49,377 nucleotides of DNA. Source: Lysobacterales bacterium (GTDB lineage Bacteria; Pseudomonadota; Gammaproteobacteria; Xanthomonadales; SZUA-5). Each line of letters begins with the position of its first letter. Position 1 is the first letter of the stretch. Both the position numbers and the translations under genes were made by a program. The notes under the pieces were generated by a model. That model did not search any database. It saw only the letters and a list, made by a program, of their open reading frames with translations, and was not told where the DNA came from. Location of the stretch: contig JALHMH010000034.1 of NCBI GenBank assembly GCA_022844165.1, forward strand, positions 1-49,377, given 5' to 3'. Shown piece after piece: positions 9,383 through 18,157 of this stretch.

Positions 9383-10047
9383 GCGACCCGACGCCCACCA
9401 TCAAGGCGCATTTGCCGTTGGCAACGTGCCGCCAGTTTCGGATCATGCGTGACCAGCACCAGTGCCGTGCCGCAGGAGCTCAAATCGAATAGCAAATTGC
9501 TGACGCGTGCGCCCGTGGCCTGGTCGAGGTTGCCGGTCGGTTCGTCGGCGAACAGCAGTACGGGTTCGACAGCAAACGCTCTTGCGATTGCGACACGCTG
9601 CTGCTCACCGCCGGATAGCTGCCGCGGCAAGTGATCCAACCGATGCCCCAGGCCGACCTTTTCGAGTGCCGAGCGGGCGCGCTGCATGGCGCCATCGATC
9701 CCAGCCAGTTCCAGCGGTGCCGCCACGTTTTCGAGGGCCGTGAAACTCGGCAATAAGTGAAAGGCCTGAAATACGAAGCCGACGCGGCCCAGTCGCAGCG
9801 CTGCTCGGCCGTCTTCATCGAGCGTAGCAAGATCACTTCCGAACAGCCGCAGTTTACCGCGTGTGGGCTGGTCGAGGCCCGCAAGCAGAGACAACAAAGT
9901 TGTTTTCCCGGAGCCCGATTCGCCGATGATCGCCAAAGACTCACCTTGCGCCACGCTTAACGTGATGTCGTCCAGCACGGTTAATTCACCCGCCGCTGTG
10001 ACAACGGTTTTGCTAAGTTGTGCGGCTTCGATCAGAGGTTCGGTCAT
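9379..10047 (-). CDS. ybbA: YbbA-like ABC transporter ATP-binding protein
   Basis: A 222-residue ATPase of the LolD/MacB type. Walker A GESGSGKTT lies near residues 42-50, the signature LSGGEQQR near 145, and Walker B LLFADEPT near 166 with the switch histidine in VTHD further on. It partners the permease that follows with a four-base overlap. The ATG at 10047 is chosen because the family starts about 40 residues before Walker A; a longer frame upstream lies inside tesA and is not used. Its start codon overlaps the tesA start codon on the other strand. Confidence 0.93.
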   Translation of the reverse strand: MTEPLIEAAQLSKTVVTAAGELTVLDDITLSVAQGESLAIIGESGSGKTTLLSLLAGLDQPTRGKLRLFGSDLATLDEDGRAALRLGRVGFVFQAFHLLPSFTALENVAAPLELAGIDGAMQRARSALEKVGLGHRLDHLPRQLSGGEQQRVAIARAFAVEPVLLFADEPTGNLDQATGARVSNLLFDLSSCGTALVLVTHDPKLAARCQRQMRLDGGRRVA

Positions 10048-10654
10048 GCGTCCATTCTTGTTTTGGTGTTTGGTGAGTTTTGCCGGACTTGCCGCAGCAG
10101 AGCCGAGCAAAGTGTTGATCTTGGGCGATAGCTTGAGCGCTGCATACAACCTTCGCGCTGAACAAGGTTGGGTCAGTTTATTGAACGACAAGCTGCAAGC
10201 ATCGCAACCGCAGCGCTGGCAAGTTGTGAACGCCAGCATCAGTGGCGAAACCACGTCCGGCGGACTGTCGCGATTGCCTGTTGCATTGCAAACGCATCGG
10301 CCGAAATTGGTGATCATCGCGCTTGGCGCCAACGATGGTCTGCGAGGTTTACAACTGGACGCGGTGCGCAGCAATCTGACGAACATGGTGCAGATGGCCC
10401 AACGCTCTGGCGCCGCTGTCGCGCTGATCGGCATCGAAATCCCGCCGAACTACGGCGAAGCCTACCGCAACCGATTCCGCGCGGTTTTCACCGCGGTTGC
10501 CGCCGCAGAGAACGTGCCTTTGTTGCCCTTCTTGCTGGTCGATATTGCAGAGGACTTAGGCAACTTCCAAGATGACCTGATCCACCCTACGGCGGCTGCA
10601 CAGCCGCAAATTCTGGCGACCGTCTGGCCCTGGCTTGAGCCGCAACTGCGATAG
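10046..10654 (+). CDS. tesA: Periplasmic lysophospholipase/thioesterase TesA (SGNH hydrolase)
   Basis: A 202-residue exported SGNH hydrolase acting on acyl esters and thioesters. A signal peptide covers residues 1-18 (ending AAA-E). Block I GDSLSAAYN holds the nucleophilic Ser, block III GANDGLRG the Asn, and block V DLIHPTAAAQ the Asp-His pair. The length matches E. coli TesA. The gene is divergent from ybbA-ybbP and the two start codons overlap in the sequence CATG, so each promoter must lie inside the opposite gene. This arrangement is like the enterobacterial one. Confidence 0.95.
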   Translation: MRPFLFWCLVSFAGLAAAEPSKVLILGDSLSAAYNLRAEQGWVSLLNDKLQASQPQRWQVVNASISGETTSGGLSRLPVALQTHRPKLVIIALGANDGLRGLQLDAVRSNLTNMVQMAQRSGAAVALIGIEIPPNYGEAYRNRFRAVFTAVAAAENVPLLPFLLVDIAEDLGNFQDDLIHPTAAAQPQILATVWPWLEPQLR

Positions 10655-10750
10655 GCATTCGGGTGGGTGGCGCTCCGCGGCGCCGGTTGAGTTGCGGCAG
10701 TTGGCGCAGGCACCGCGGGCGCGGCGCTCTGCGCTGTGCTCTGAGCGATA

Positions 10751-12349
10751 TCAGAGATTCTGATAATTCGGCCCGCTACCGCCCTGCGGGGTGACCCAGT
10801 TGATGATCTGGTACGGGTCCTTGATGTCGCAGGTCTTGCAATGCACGCAGTTGCTGGCATTGATTTGCAGGCGTTTCCCCGCCTCATCGTCAACCATTTC
10901 GTAGACACCAGCGGGGCAGAAGCGCGTGCAGGGGTTCTGATACTCGTCGGCGCATTGCGTGATGCAGATCGATGGATCGGCCACGTGCAAGTGAATCGGT
11001 TGATCTTCATCGTGAGCGGTCGATGCGTAATACACGCCCTGTAACCGGTCGCGCGGCGGAAGCGTGCGCTCGACCCAATCGCGCCTTGGAATTTCCATCG
11101 TCGCCACTTTTTCGAGCTGACTGTAGTCGGCGCGGTTGCGCAGCGTCCATGGGCTGGCGCCGCCGAGCACTGTCTCGAAGCCCGCATTGACCAGGCCCGC
11201 CCACAGGCCCTTCTTGAACGCCGGTTTGATGTTGCGAACTTTGCGCAGTTCGCTCATCACCACCGATCCCCGCAGCTTCGCATCCCAGCCTTCGCTGCGG
11301 CCCTTCTCGGCGATGTGTTCGGCAGCCAACATGCCAGAGCGGATCGCTTGATGGGTGCCTTTGATCTTCGGCACATTCAGTAAGCCAGCACCATCGCCAA
11401 TCATCAGCGCACCGGGCATTTCGACTTTGGGCAGCGATTGGTAGCCACCGGTGGCGATCGCCCGAGCGCCGGCCGACATGATTGTGCCTTCGTCGAGCAA
11501 TGATCTGATGAATGGGTGGTGTTTGAGTTGTTGGAACGCCTCGTAAGGCTGGAACATCGGATCTTTGTAATCCAACCCGCTGACCAGGCCGATGGCGATT
11601 CGATCCTGATCGAGGTGGTACAAAAAACTGCCGCCGTAGGTTTTGTTGTCGAGCGGCCAGCCGAGCGTGTGGACGATCAAACCCGGTTCGACTTTTCCCG
11701 GTTTGAGCTGCCACAGCTCCTTGATGCCGATCGAGTACGTTTGTGGATCGCTCTCGGCGTCAAGGTTGAAACGTTTGACCAGTTGTTTGCTCAAGTGACC
11801 GCGCGCGCCCTCGGCCAGTACCGTCACGCCGCCGTGGATATCGATGCCGGCCATGTAGTCGGGTTTGGGCTGGCCGTCTTTGCCGATGCCCATATCGCCG
11901 ATGCGCACACCGATCACTTTGCCAGCCGCATCGACCAGTGCTTCAGCGGCGGCAAAACCGGGAAAGACCTCGACGCCGAGCGCTTCGGCCTGCGGCGCCA
12001 TCCAGGCGCACATTGCGCCGAGCGAAACGATGAAGTTGCCGTCGTTATGCATCTGCGGCGGCGTGGGCATCGAATACGCTTTGGTCTTGGTTAAGAAACG
12101 GAAGTCATCGCGTTTAGCCGGCACACAAACCGGCGGCGGCGAGTTGCGCCATCCTGGCAACAACGCATCGAGCGGCGCCGGCTCGATCACCGCACCAGAG
12201 AGAATTTGCGCGCCGATGGCCGATGCCTTTTCGATCACACAAACCGAGATTTCGGGTTTGATTTGTTTGAGACGAATCGCGCAGGCCAGACCCGCCGGGC
12301 CGCCGCCGACGATCACCACGTCGTATTGCATCACTTCTCGCTCGCTCAT
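10751..12349 (-). CDS. Electron transfer flavoprotein-ubiquinone oxidoreductase
   Basis: A 532-residue FAD and iron-sulfur enzyme that passes electrons from ETF (fatty acid and amino acid oxidation) to ubiquinone at the inner membrane. The N-terminus has the dinucleotide-binding GGGPAG at residues 15-20. A second FAD contact, IGDGAGLLNVPKIKG, lies near residue 345. The C-terminal ferredoxin-like region holds NPCTRFCPAGVY and NCVHCKTCDIKDP, with the cysteines for one 4Fe-4S cluster. The length and order match the family. An alternative start six codons later (MQYDVV) is possible. No ETF subunit genes lie beside it in the window. Confidence 0.95.
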   Translation of the reverse strand: MSEREVMQYDVVIVGGGPAGLACAIRLKQIKPEISVCVIEKASAIGAQILSGAVIEPAPLDALLPGWRNSPPPVCVPAKRDDFRFLTKTKAYSMPTPPQMHNDGNFIVSLGAMCAWMAPQAEALGVEVFPGFAAAEALVDAAGKVIGVRIGDMGIGKDGQPKPDYMAGIDIHGGVTVLAEGARGHLSKQLVKRFNLDAESDPQTYSIGIKELWQLKPGKVEPGLIVHTLGWPLDNKTYGGSFLYHLDQDRIAIGLVSGLDYKDPMFQPYEAFQQLKHHPFIRSLLDEGTIMSAGARAIATGGYQSLPKVEMPGALMIGDGAGLLNVPKIKGTHQAIRSGMLAAEHIAEKGRSEGWDAKLRGSVVMSELRKVRNIKPAFKKGLWAGLVNAGFETVLGGASPWTLRNRADYSQLEKVATMEIPRRDWVERTLPPRDRLQGVYYASTAHDEDQPIHLHVADPSICITQCADEYQNPCTRFCPAGVYEMVDDEAGKRLQINASNCVHCKTCDIKDPYQIINWVTPQGGSGPNYQNL

Positions 12350-12580
12350 GGCGTCAGGCTCTGGGCGTATGGGGACGGATGAGTATAGGAGCGGAGCGTG
12401 GTCGGAAACGTAAAGAGCGGTTCGGATGACTCCCGCGTGCGCATCCTCAGGGGGTTCATGTTTCCTAGTCGGGAGCTCCGGGCTGGCGACATCCGAACTG
12501 CTTCTGGTATTCGCAACGGCGCTTCACTATCCGTCCTTGAGGCCGTACCATGCCGCGCTTAGCAACTCAGTCGGCGCACT

Positions 12581-13516
12581 ATGGCTCATATCACCCTTCT
12601 TGGCGGCACTGGTTTTGTCGGTAGCCATCTGGTCGATGCGCTGCACGCCACCGGCGCGAGCATCGATGTGTTATCGCGAAATCGCGAGCGGTTGCGGCAC
12701 CTGAGCGTGTTTCCGCGCGTCCGTGTGTTGTCCACCGATGTCTACAACGTCGATGCCTTGGCCGCTCGGATGGCCGGCGCCGACGTGGTGATCAATCTGA
12801 TCGGCGTTCTGCAGAGCGATGGTTTTGGTGCGGCCAGTTTTGAACGCGCTCATGTGCAGCTGACCGATATTCTGATCGATGCCATGAAAGCCAGCGGTCG
12901 GCGACGATTGCTGCAGATGAGTTCTCTGCGCGCCGGTGAGGGTACGAGCCACTACTTGCGTACTCGCGGTTTGGCCGAAGTGCGCGTGAAGACGTCAGGT
13001 CTCGATTGGACGATTTTCCAACCCAGTGTCATCTTCGGTCGCGGCGATGGCCTGTACACGCGATTCGCGGGATTGCTCAAACTGGCGCCGGTGATTCCGC
13101 TGGCGCGATCTGGCGCCAGATTCCAACCGGTGTATGTGAAGGACGTGGTCGCGGCAATGCTGCACGCCGTGCGCCATGCGTCGACCATTGGCCACGTCTA
13201 TCCGCTGGTCGGCCCGAATGTTTACACGCTAAAGCAGATCGTCGATTACACCGCGTCGGTGTTGGGGCTCAAGCGTCTGGTCATACCCTTGCCCGATGCT
13301 CTCGGCAGGTTGCAAGGTGCGGCTTTCGACATGCTCCCCGCGGCATTGAAGCCATTCTCCAGCGACAACTTCAAGTCGCTGCAGCTTGATAGCACCTCAG
13401 AACGCAGTGGACTGGCCGAACTAGGCATCAAGGCCACGTCGCCAGAGCTGATTGTGCCCGACTATCTGGGCCATCAGCTGCAAGAGACGCTCGATCGGTA
13501 TCGCCGCGATCGTTAA
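12581..13516 (+). CDS. NAD(P)-binding epimerase-like protein of the NDUFA9 type
   Basis: A 311-residue extended SDR-type protein. GGTGFVGSH at residues 8-16 is the dinucleotide-binding loop. The YxxxK pair is not intact: the expected position reads HYLRTRGLAE, so a normal dehydrogenase or epimerase reaction is doubtful. This atypical form, with FQPSVIFGRGD near residue 148 and a PVYVKDVV motif near 184, is typical of the complex I NDUFA9-like subgroup found in bacteria. It stands alone and converges on the DUF2189 gene, with a hairpin between them. Confidence 0.85.
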   Translation: MAHITLLGGTGFVGSHLVDALHATGASIDVLSRNRERLRHLSVFPRVRVLSTDVYNVDALAARMAGADVVINLIGVLQSDGFGAASFERAHVQLTDILIDAMKASGRRRLLQMSSLRAGEGTSHYLRTRGLAEVRVKTSGLDWTIFQPSVIFGRGDGLYTRFAGLLKLAPVIPLARSGARFQPVYVKDVVAAMLHAVRHASTIGHVYPLVGPNVYTLKQIVDYTASVLGLKRLVIPLPDALGRLQGAAFDMLPAALKPFSSDNFKSLQLDSTSERSGLAELGIKATSPELIVPDYLGHQLQETLDRYRRDR

Positions 13517-13524
13517 CTCCGTTG

Positions 13525-13560
13525 GCGTCGCGCCCGGCAATCAGGATTGCCCCGAGACGC
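13525..13560. terminator. Hairpin between convergent genes
   Basis: GGCAATC-AG-GATTGCC forms a perfect seven-base stem, enclosed by an outer GCGTC/GACGC stem. It sits between the convergent genes ending at 13516 and 13566 and could terminate both. There is no U-run. Confidence 0.5.
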
Positions 13561-13565
13561 TGGCG

Positions 13566-14348
13566 TCAATCCAGCTGTGGCCAGATTGCGGCATCCAGGG
13601 TTTCGCGATACGCGTGCCAAGCCGAATACGCTAACCACGGCATGATCACGACCAGGCCTAAGTAAGCTGTGAGAAATCCGAGAAGTGTCAGAATCGCAAT
13701 CAATGCCGCCCACAAGAGCATCGTGCGTTTGTTGCGCAGGACGGCATTAACGCTTGAACCGCACGCGGTGATCATGTCTACATCGCGATCGGCGATCATC
13801 GGCAGGGAAAAAGCTGCGGTGGCAAAGGTAAACGCAGCAAACACAGAGCCGACCGCCGAGCCGATGGCAAGAAACTCGATGATCGAGGCCCAGTCATTGG
13901 CTTCGAATGGCACAAAAATGGTCACCATCATCCCAGCGCGAGACCAGACCAACAGGATCACCAGTTGCGCCAACGCAAAAACGCCCGCCTGCGCGACGAC
14001 GCGTCTGGCAAGGATGAAGGACTTGGCCAATGTGGGCGTTCGGCCCTGCGCCAACTCGCGACTGACGCAATACAGGCCAACCGCTATGAGCGGTGCGATA
14101 AACACGAATCCCGACAGCAGCGCTGCCAGCAGAGCGAATCGCCCGAGTTGCCATGCGAGGTAGGAAACGCCCAGGCTGACCATCAGAATCACGCCACCGA
14201 AGAGCAGGGTCAGCGCTGGTGCCCGGCGAAGATCTCGCCAGCCCGCGGCCAGCCATCGCCATGGGGCGTCTGACGCCAGGGTGGCACACGGCACAACGAA
14301 AGGCCGCGGCTGTTGAAGCGACTGCGATGCGTCTCGATCCTCGTCCAT
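13566..14348 (-). CDS. DUF2189-type integral membrane protein
   Basis: A 260-residue membrane protein with about six hydrophobic segments (near residues 45-65, 70-95, 120-140, 150-180, 215-240). The opening part, with an APWRWLAAGWRDLRRAP stretch, and the overall layout match DUF2189 proteins of Alpha- and Gammaproteobacteria, whose function is not known. It ends opposite the NDUFA9-like gene. No ligand-binding motif was seen. Confidence 0.85.
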   Translation of the reverse strand: MDEDRDASQSLQQPRPFVVPCATLASDAPWRWLAAGWRDLRRAPALTLLFGGVILMVSLGVSYLAWQLGRFALLAALLSGFVFIAPLIAVGLYCVSRELAQGRTPTLAKSFILARRVVAQAGVFALAQLVILLVWSRAGMMVTIFVPFEANDWASIIEFLAIGSAVGSVFAAFTFATAAFSLPMIADRDVDMITACGSSVNAVLRNKRTMLLWAALIAILTLLGFLTAYLGLVVIMPWLAYSAWHAYRETLDAAIWPQLD

Positions 14349-14425
14349 TTTGCGTGTGCCCAGTCGCCTGAACCGCGGCCAATGGTAGTGAGTAAGACAG
14401 AGTCAGGCAACGCGGCGCCTGACGC

Positions 14426-14857
14426 TCAGCGCTCCACCCGAATCGCGCGAAACTCGCCGGGACGCATCGTCCAATCGAAAGTCTCGCGAGACTTGAGATG
14501 GAAATCTGCGGTCAGCGTGCCGGGCGAAGCGTCCGTAATCAGAATCTCCACATGGACTTTTTGTCGCACCAGATCGCTCTGGGTGACCGGGCCGCTGAGG
14601 CTGGTGAGATAGGCGATCCGCTCGCCAATGGAGCGTGGTTTCGACGGCATGATCGTGGCGTCGCCGACTTGGCCGGAAAGCGTCAGATCGGTGTCGATCG
14701 TCAACTCGAATCGCAGAGGTGGCAGCTGCTGACGAAGCTTCACTTCATAGTAGCGGCCCGTTGCCCGCCAGTCACCTGGGAGCAAGGAAGGGTCAGGGTT
14801 TTGCGCCGCGGCGAATGCCGGTAGTGCGAAGGCCAACAGGAGTATGTTGCGCATCAT
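14426..14857 (-). CDS. Small exported protein of unknown function
   Basis: A 143-residue protein with a clear signal peptide at residues 1-18 (ending FAAAQ). The mature part is rich in beta-strand pattern and has no cysteines or recognisable motif. I do not recognise the family. The ATG pair at 14852-14857 is preferred to an upstream in-frame ATG at 14944 because it opens directly on the signal peptide. It lies in the same direction as DUF2189, about 75 bases upstream of it, so the two may be co-transcribed. Confidence 0.7.
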   Translation of the reverse strand: MMRNILLLAFALPAFAAAQNPDPSLLPGDWRATGRYYEVKLRQQLPPLRFELTIDTDLTLSGQVGDATIMPSKPRSIGERIAYLTSLSGPVTQSDLVRQKVHVEILITDASPGTLTADFHLKSRETFDWTMRPGEFRAIRVER

Positions 14858-14995
14858 TCTCGATCCGGACGGACGATGGAGCTGAAATTTCTGCAAATAG
14901 CGGCTTTCCAGGGCGGGGGTGAGGAAAATCGGGATTCCCCGCAACGCTGCCGAGCGAAGCTGACTGTCGGAGGCGAGGCCTCGCTCGAGCCTGGG

Positions 14996-15364
14996 TCAGC
15001 TCTGGAGCACCCAATACGGCAGGCCGATCGTCAGGGCCGCGATCGCCAGAACGGCTAACAGAACCAGTGCCATGCGTACCGGCTCTGCTCGACACGCTTG
15101 CCAGAGATTCGGGGCCTCGCCACGTTCTTGAGCTTCTCGCCATTCGTCTTTTGCCCGCTGTTGTCGCTCAGCCTGATACGACTCGATCAGTTCCCTGGCC
15201 GGATCCACCGCCGCGGCATCGTGAGTCCACAAGCCGCCGGCGGAAATGCCCCACCGGTTCGGCTCGGTTTCGTAGAACTCGACGCGGTGCGATCGCAGCA
15301 GTGCCCGGACTTCTTCCGCTTCGTCTTCAGGCACATGACGTAAGCCGAAAAGCAAATGGGACAT
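14996..15364 (-). CDS. DUF6164-type small membrane protein
   Basis: A 122-residue protein that opens with SHLLFGLRHVPEDEAEEVR, a typical start for the DUF6164 family of Gammaproteobacteria. The N-terminal domain is soluble, and residues 98-118 form a single C-terminal membrane helix. Function is unknown. It lies 54 bases downstream of phoR on the same strand, so it may be read from the pho operon. Confidence 0.8.
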   Translation of the reverse strand: MSHLLFGLRHVPEDEAEEVRALLRSHRVEFYETEPNRWGISAGGLWTHDAAAVDPARELIESYQAERQQRAKDEWREAQERGEAPNLWQACRAEPVRMALVLLAVLAIAALTIGLPYWVLQS

Positions 15365-15418
15365 ATCAGAACCTGTGCGCGAAAGAGCGCATTGTGCCGG
15401 TTCGTGCGACTACGTGTG

Positions 15419-16714
15419 TCATGGCATCGCGCCAGGGACGAGGCGCGAAGCTGGGAAAATGCAGCGAAACGTACTGCCCTTGCCGAGCGTGCTTTCGATT
15501 TCCAGCCGCGCACCATGTGCGCTGAGCACATGTTTGACGATGGCCAGACCCAGGCCAGTACCGCCGCTATCGCGTGATCGCGAGTTAGACACGCGATAAA
15601 AGCGCTCGGTCAGGCGCGGGATATGTTGGGCTGCAATCCCCTGTCCGGTGTCGATGACACTAAATGCCGTGCCCTCCGCGTGCAGGCCGTAGTGCAGATC
15701 GATTCGTCCGCCCGTGGGCGTGTAGCGAACGGCGTTGACGACCAGATTGGAGAATGCGCTGTGCAGGTCTTTTCCGGAGCCTACGATGTCCAAAGTCGCT
15801 TCGCAGGTCAGTCTGATCTGATGCTGACCCTGGCTCAGCGCTTCGGCATCACGATGGATGCGTTCCAGCATCGGGCAGATCGCGGCGGGTTCATCGCGCG
15901 GCGCCGATTGCGATTCGAGTCGCGACAATGTCAGCAGATCTTCGACGATGTGCGACATGCGGCGGCTTTGTTGCCGCATTTCCAGAAACAGGGGCGCAAA
16001 CTCGTTGAGCTCCTCAGGTTCGATCGCCTCCAGATAGCCGCTGATCACTGTGAGCGGCGTCCGCAGTTCATGTGAGACGTTGGCCACAAAATCCCTGCGC
16101 ACTTGTTCAAGACGCATGAGGTTGCTGACATCGCGCACGATCAACATGCGCAGACCAGGGCGGTAGGCGATCAGCCGATACAGGAGTCGAACACGCTCGT
16201 CCTGTGGCGCTGGTTGATCGATGAGCGGATCGTCGAATCGGCCCTCGCTCAGCCAGCGAACGAATGCCGGGGCGCGGACCAGATGATCGAGGCGCTGATC
16301 GACATCCGCCGGATAACGCAGACCCAGCAATCGTTTGGCAGATTTGTTGAACCAGTGGATTTGATTGTCTTCGTCGATGGCGATCAAACCATCGGGCAAC
16401 GCGCGCGCAGCATCGCGAAAGGCCTCCAGAGCGTGCAGCAACCGTTTGCGTCGCTGCCGATCCAGCTTGCGCCGGCGCTCCAGCGCATCGAAGACCGGTT
16501 GCCAGGCGCCGAAACCCTCCGGAACGCTCATGTCGCGGGAGCCAAGCCAGCGCTGCAGGCGCAGCAGTTGCCGCAGCTGCAAGCTTGCGAACAGCAGCAG
16601 GCCCATCGCGGCGCCCCAGCCGGCGTAGCCAAACAAGAAACCGATTGCGGCACCGCTACCCGCCAAACCGACCATCGACAGCAAACTGCGCTCGGTGGCG
16701 CGTGGCGTTTTCAA
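15419..16714 (-). CDS. phoR: Phosphate regulon sensor histidine kinase PhoR
   Basis: A 431-residue membrane kinase, the same length as E. coli PhoR. Two helices occur near residues 15-48. A PAS domain spans about 95-200. The phospho-acceptor His is in FVANVSHELRTPLTV near residue 215. The ATPase domain has N-box DLHSAFSNLVVNAVRYTP, G1 DTGQGI and G2 GGTGLGLAIVKH. It phosphorylates PhoB when phosphate is scarce. It follows phoB by 32 bases on the same strand. Confidence 0.93.
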   Translation of the reverse strand: MKTPRATERSLLSMVGLAGSGAAIGFLFGYAGWGAAMGLLLFASLQLRQLLRLQRWLGSRDMSVPEGFGAWQPVFDALERRRKLDRQRRKRLLHALEAFRDAARALPDGLIAIDEDNQIHWFNKSAKRLLGLRYPADVDQRLDHLVRAPAFVRWLSEGRFDDPLIDQPAPQDERVRLLYRLIAYRPGLRMLIVRDVSNLMRLEQVRRDFVANVSHELRTPLTVISGYLEAIEPEELNEFAPLFLEMRQQSRRMSHIVEDLLTLSRLESQSAPRDEPAAICPMLERIHRDAEALSQGQHQIRLTCEATLDIVGSGKDLHSAFSNLVVNAVRYTPTGGRIDLHYGLHAEGTAFSVIDTGQGIAAQHIPRLTERFYRVSNSRSRDSGGTGLGLAIVKHVLSAHGARLEIESTLGKGSTFRCIFPASRLVPGAMP

Positions 16715-16746
16715 CCTGGCAACCTCAGGTGAACGGGGTCAAGAGC

Positions 16747-17439
16747 CTATCCCACGGTGGTCGAAAAGCGGTACCCGGCACCACGCACGGTCTGCACATA
16801 GTCTTCCAGACCAAAGGGTTCCATGCTCTTGCGCAGGCGACGGATATGGACATCTACCGTGCGTTCCTCTACGTATACGCCGCTGCCCCAGACGTTATCG
16901 AGCAATTGGCTGCGGGTATACACCCGTTCTGGGTGGGTCATGAAAAAGCTCAGCAAACGGTATTCCGTCGGTCCTAACTGGACTGGTTTATCGTTGGCAA
17001 ATACACGATGGCTCAAGGTGTCCAGAGTCAGACCGCCAAGTGAGACGGTCTGACCTTCGCCGTGCGGCTGGGTGCGACGCAGCACAGCGCGGATGCGTGC
17101 AATGAGTTCGCGGGTGGAGAAAGGTTTGATGATGTAGTCGTCGACGCCTGCGTCCAGGCCGATCACGCGATCATCTTCCTCGCCACGGGCAGTGAGCATG
17201 ATGATTGGTATTTCTCGGGTCAGTTCTTCGCGGCGCAGGCGGCGAGCGTACTCAAGTCCGCTGCTGCCGGGCAGCATCCAATCGAGCAGAATCAAGTCCG
17301 GCAGCTTGTCTGCGATCAAGTGCTGCGCGATCCGCGTGTCCTCTGCCAGCATCGGCACCAGGCTCGCGCGCTTTAAGGCGAAGGCGATCATGTCGCGAAT
17401 CGCCGACTCATCCTCAACTACCAACACGCGCTGTTCCAC
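16747..17439 (-). CDS. phoB: Phosphate regulon response regulator PhoB
   Basis: A 230-residue OmpR/PhoB-type regulator. The receiver domain has acidic residues EDE at 9-11, the phospho-acceptor Asp in LLDWMLPG near 53 and the KPF lysine near 105. The winged-helix DNA-binding domain covers about 130-228 and includes RTVDVHIRRLRK. It is first in a phoB-phoR operon. A Pho-box-like direct repeat lies 47-64 bases upstream of the start, which fits autoregulation. The arsenic cluster runs in the same direction directly upstream. Confidence 0.95.
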   Translation of the reverse strand: MEQRVLVVEDESAIRDMIAFALKRASLVPMLAEDTRIAQHLIADKLPDLILLDWMLPGSSGLEYARRLRREELTREIPIIMLTARGEEDDRVIGLDAGVDDYIIKPFSTRELIARIRAVLRRTQPHGEGQTVSLGGLTLDTLSHRVFANDKPVQLGPTEYRLLSFFMTHPERVYTRSQLLDNVWGSGVYVEERTVDVHIRRLRKSMEPFGLEDYVQTVRGAGYRFSTTVG

Positions 17440-17485
17440 AGCGACTCTCCGATTCCGTCAGAACCCGCACATTGAAAGACGAAAA

Positions 17486-17503
17486 TATGACGTCAGTGTG
17501 ACG
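17486..17503 (-). promoter_or_regulatory. Pho-box-like direct repeat upstream of phoB
   Basis: On the coding strand of phoB the bases read CGTCACA-CTGA-CGTCATA: two seven-base units with the 11-base period of a Pho box (CTGTCAT-N4-CTGTCAT). It ends 47 bases before the phoB start codon. An overlapping perfect palindrome TGTGAC-ATC-GTCACA (17497-17511) covers the aquaporin stop codon, so the binding protein cannot be settled from sequence alone. Confidence 0.5.
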
Positions 17504-17506
17504 ATG

Positions 17507-18157
17507 TCACATTTTTCGTATCAATATTCGAGCGATGAGTGCGACAAGTAATGTGGCAAGAATCTGCGACAGCACAAAGCCGGGCACGTCGGCAACGCGA
17601 ATTCCGGCGAAGGTATCGGTCATGGATCGCGCCAGCGTCACGGCCGGGTTGGCGAATGAGGTACTGGCCGTGAACCAGTACGCGGCGAAAATGTAACTTG
17701 CGATCAGCGTTGGCAGGGCGGTAGGCGCGTGGCGCCGGCCGAGCATTATCGTTGTCAGCAATCCGCCCGTGGCGACGGCTTCGCTCACCCATTGGGCGCC
17801 GCCCGTGCGGACTTTGCCCGCTGCCTGAAAAAGCGACAAGTCGAACATCGCATGCGCCAGGACGACGCCGGCGACCGCGCCAACCAGTTGCGCTGCGACA
17901 AACGCGGCGGCGCGTACATTGTCGATTTCGCCGAGCATGCGCATCAGTAGCGTGACGCACGGGTTGAAGTGCGCACCGCTGATGGGGCCGACCAACACGA
18001 TGAGTACGTATAACCCGGCGCCTGTTGCGGCCGCATTCGCCAGCAGCGCAACCGCCGGTGCATTCGGCGCCAGGGTGTCGCCCATGATGCCGGAGCCCAC
18101 GACAATGGCGAGCAGTGCCATCGTCCCCAGTGCTTCGGCGATCGCCGCCCTAGCCAC
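17507..18157 (-). CDS. Aquaporin (AqpS/MIP type) of the arsenic cluster
   Basis: A membrane channel of about 216 residues with the MIP hallmarks. The first half has HFNPCVT in place of NPA (residue about 61), and the second half has FANPAVT near 178. The NPC variant of the first loop and the setting with arsR and arsC suggest an arsenite channel like AqpS, which lets arsenite out after arsenate reduction. The start is taken as the GTG at 18157 (or 18163), which overlaps the stop of the desaturase gene by a few bases. Longer in-frame extensions lie within that gene. Its end lies 67 bases before phoB. Confidence 0.85.
   Translation of the reverse strand: MARAAIAEALGTMALLAIVVGSGIMGDTLAPNAPAVALLANAAATGAGLYVLIVLVGPISGAHFNPCVTLLMRMLGEIDNVRAAAFVAAQLVGAVAGVVLAHAMFDLSLFQAAGKVRTGGAQWVSEAVATGGLLTTIMLGRRHAPTALPTLIASYIFAAYWFTASTSFANPAVTLARSMTDTFAGIRVADVPGFVLSQILATLLVALIARILIRKM

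Noticed and set aside
9863..10045. Longer form of TesA starting at 9863
   Set aside because: The extension would lie inside ybbA; the signal peptide begins at 10046.
17488..17495. TGACGTCA, a CRE-like eight-base palindrome
   Set aside because: It is the eukaryotic CREB motif; here it is better read as part of the Pho-box-like repeat.
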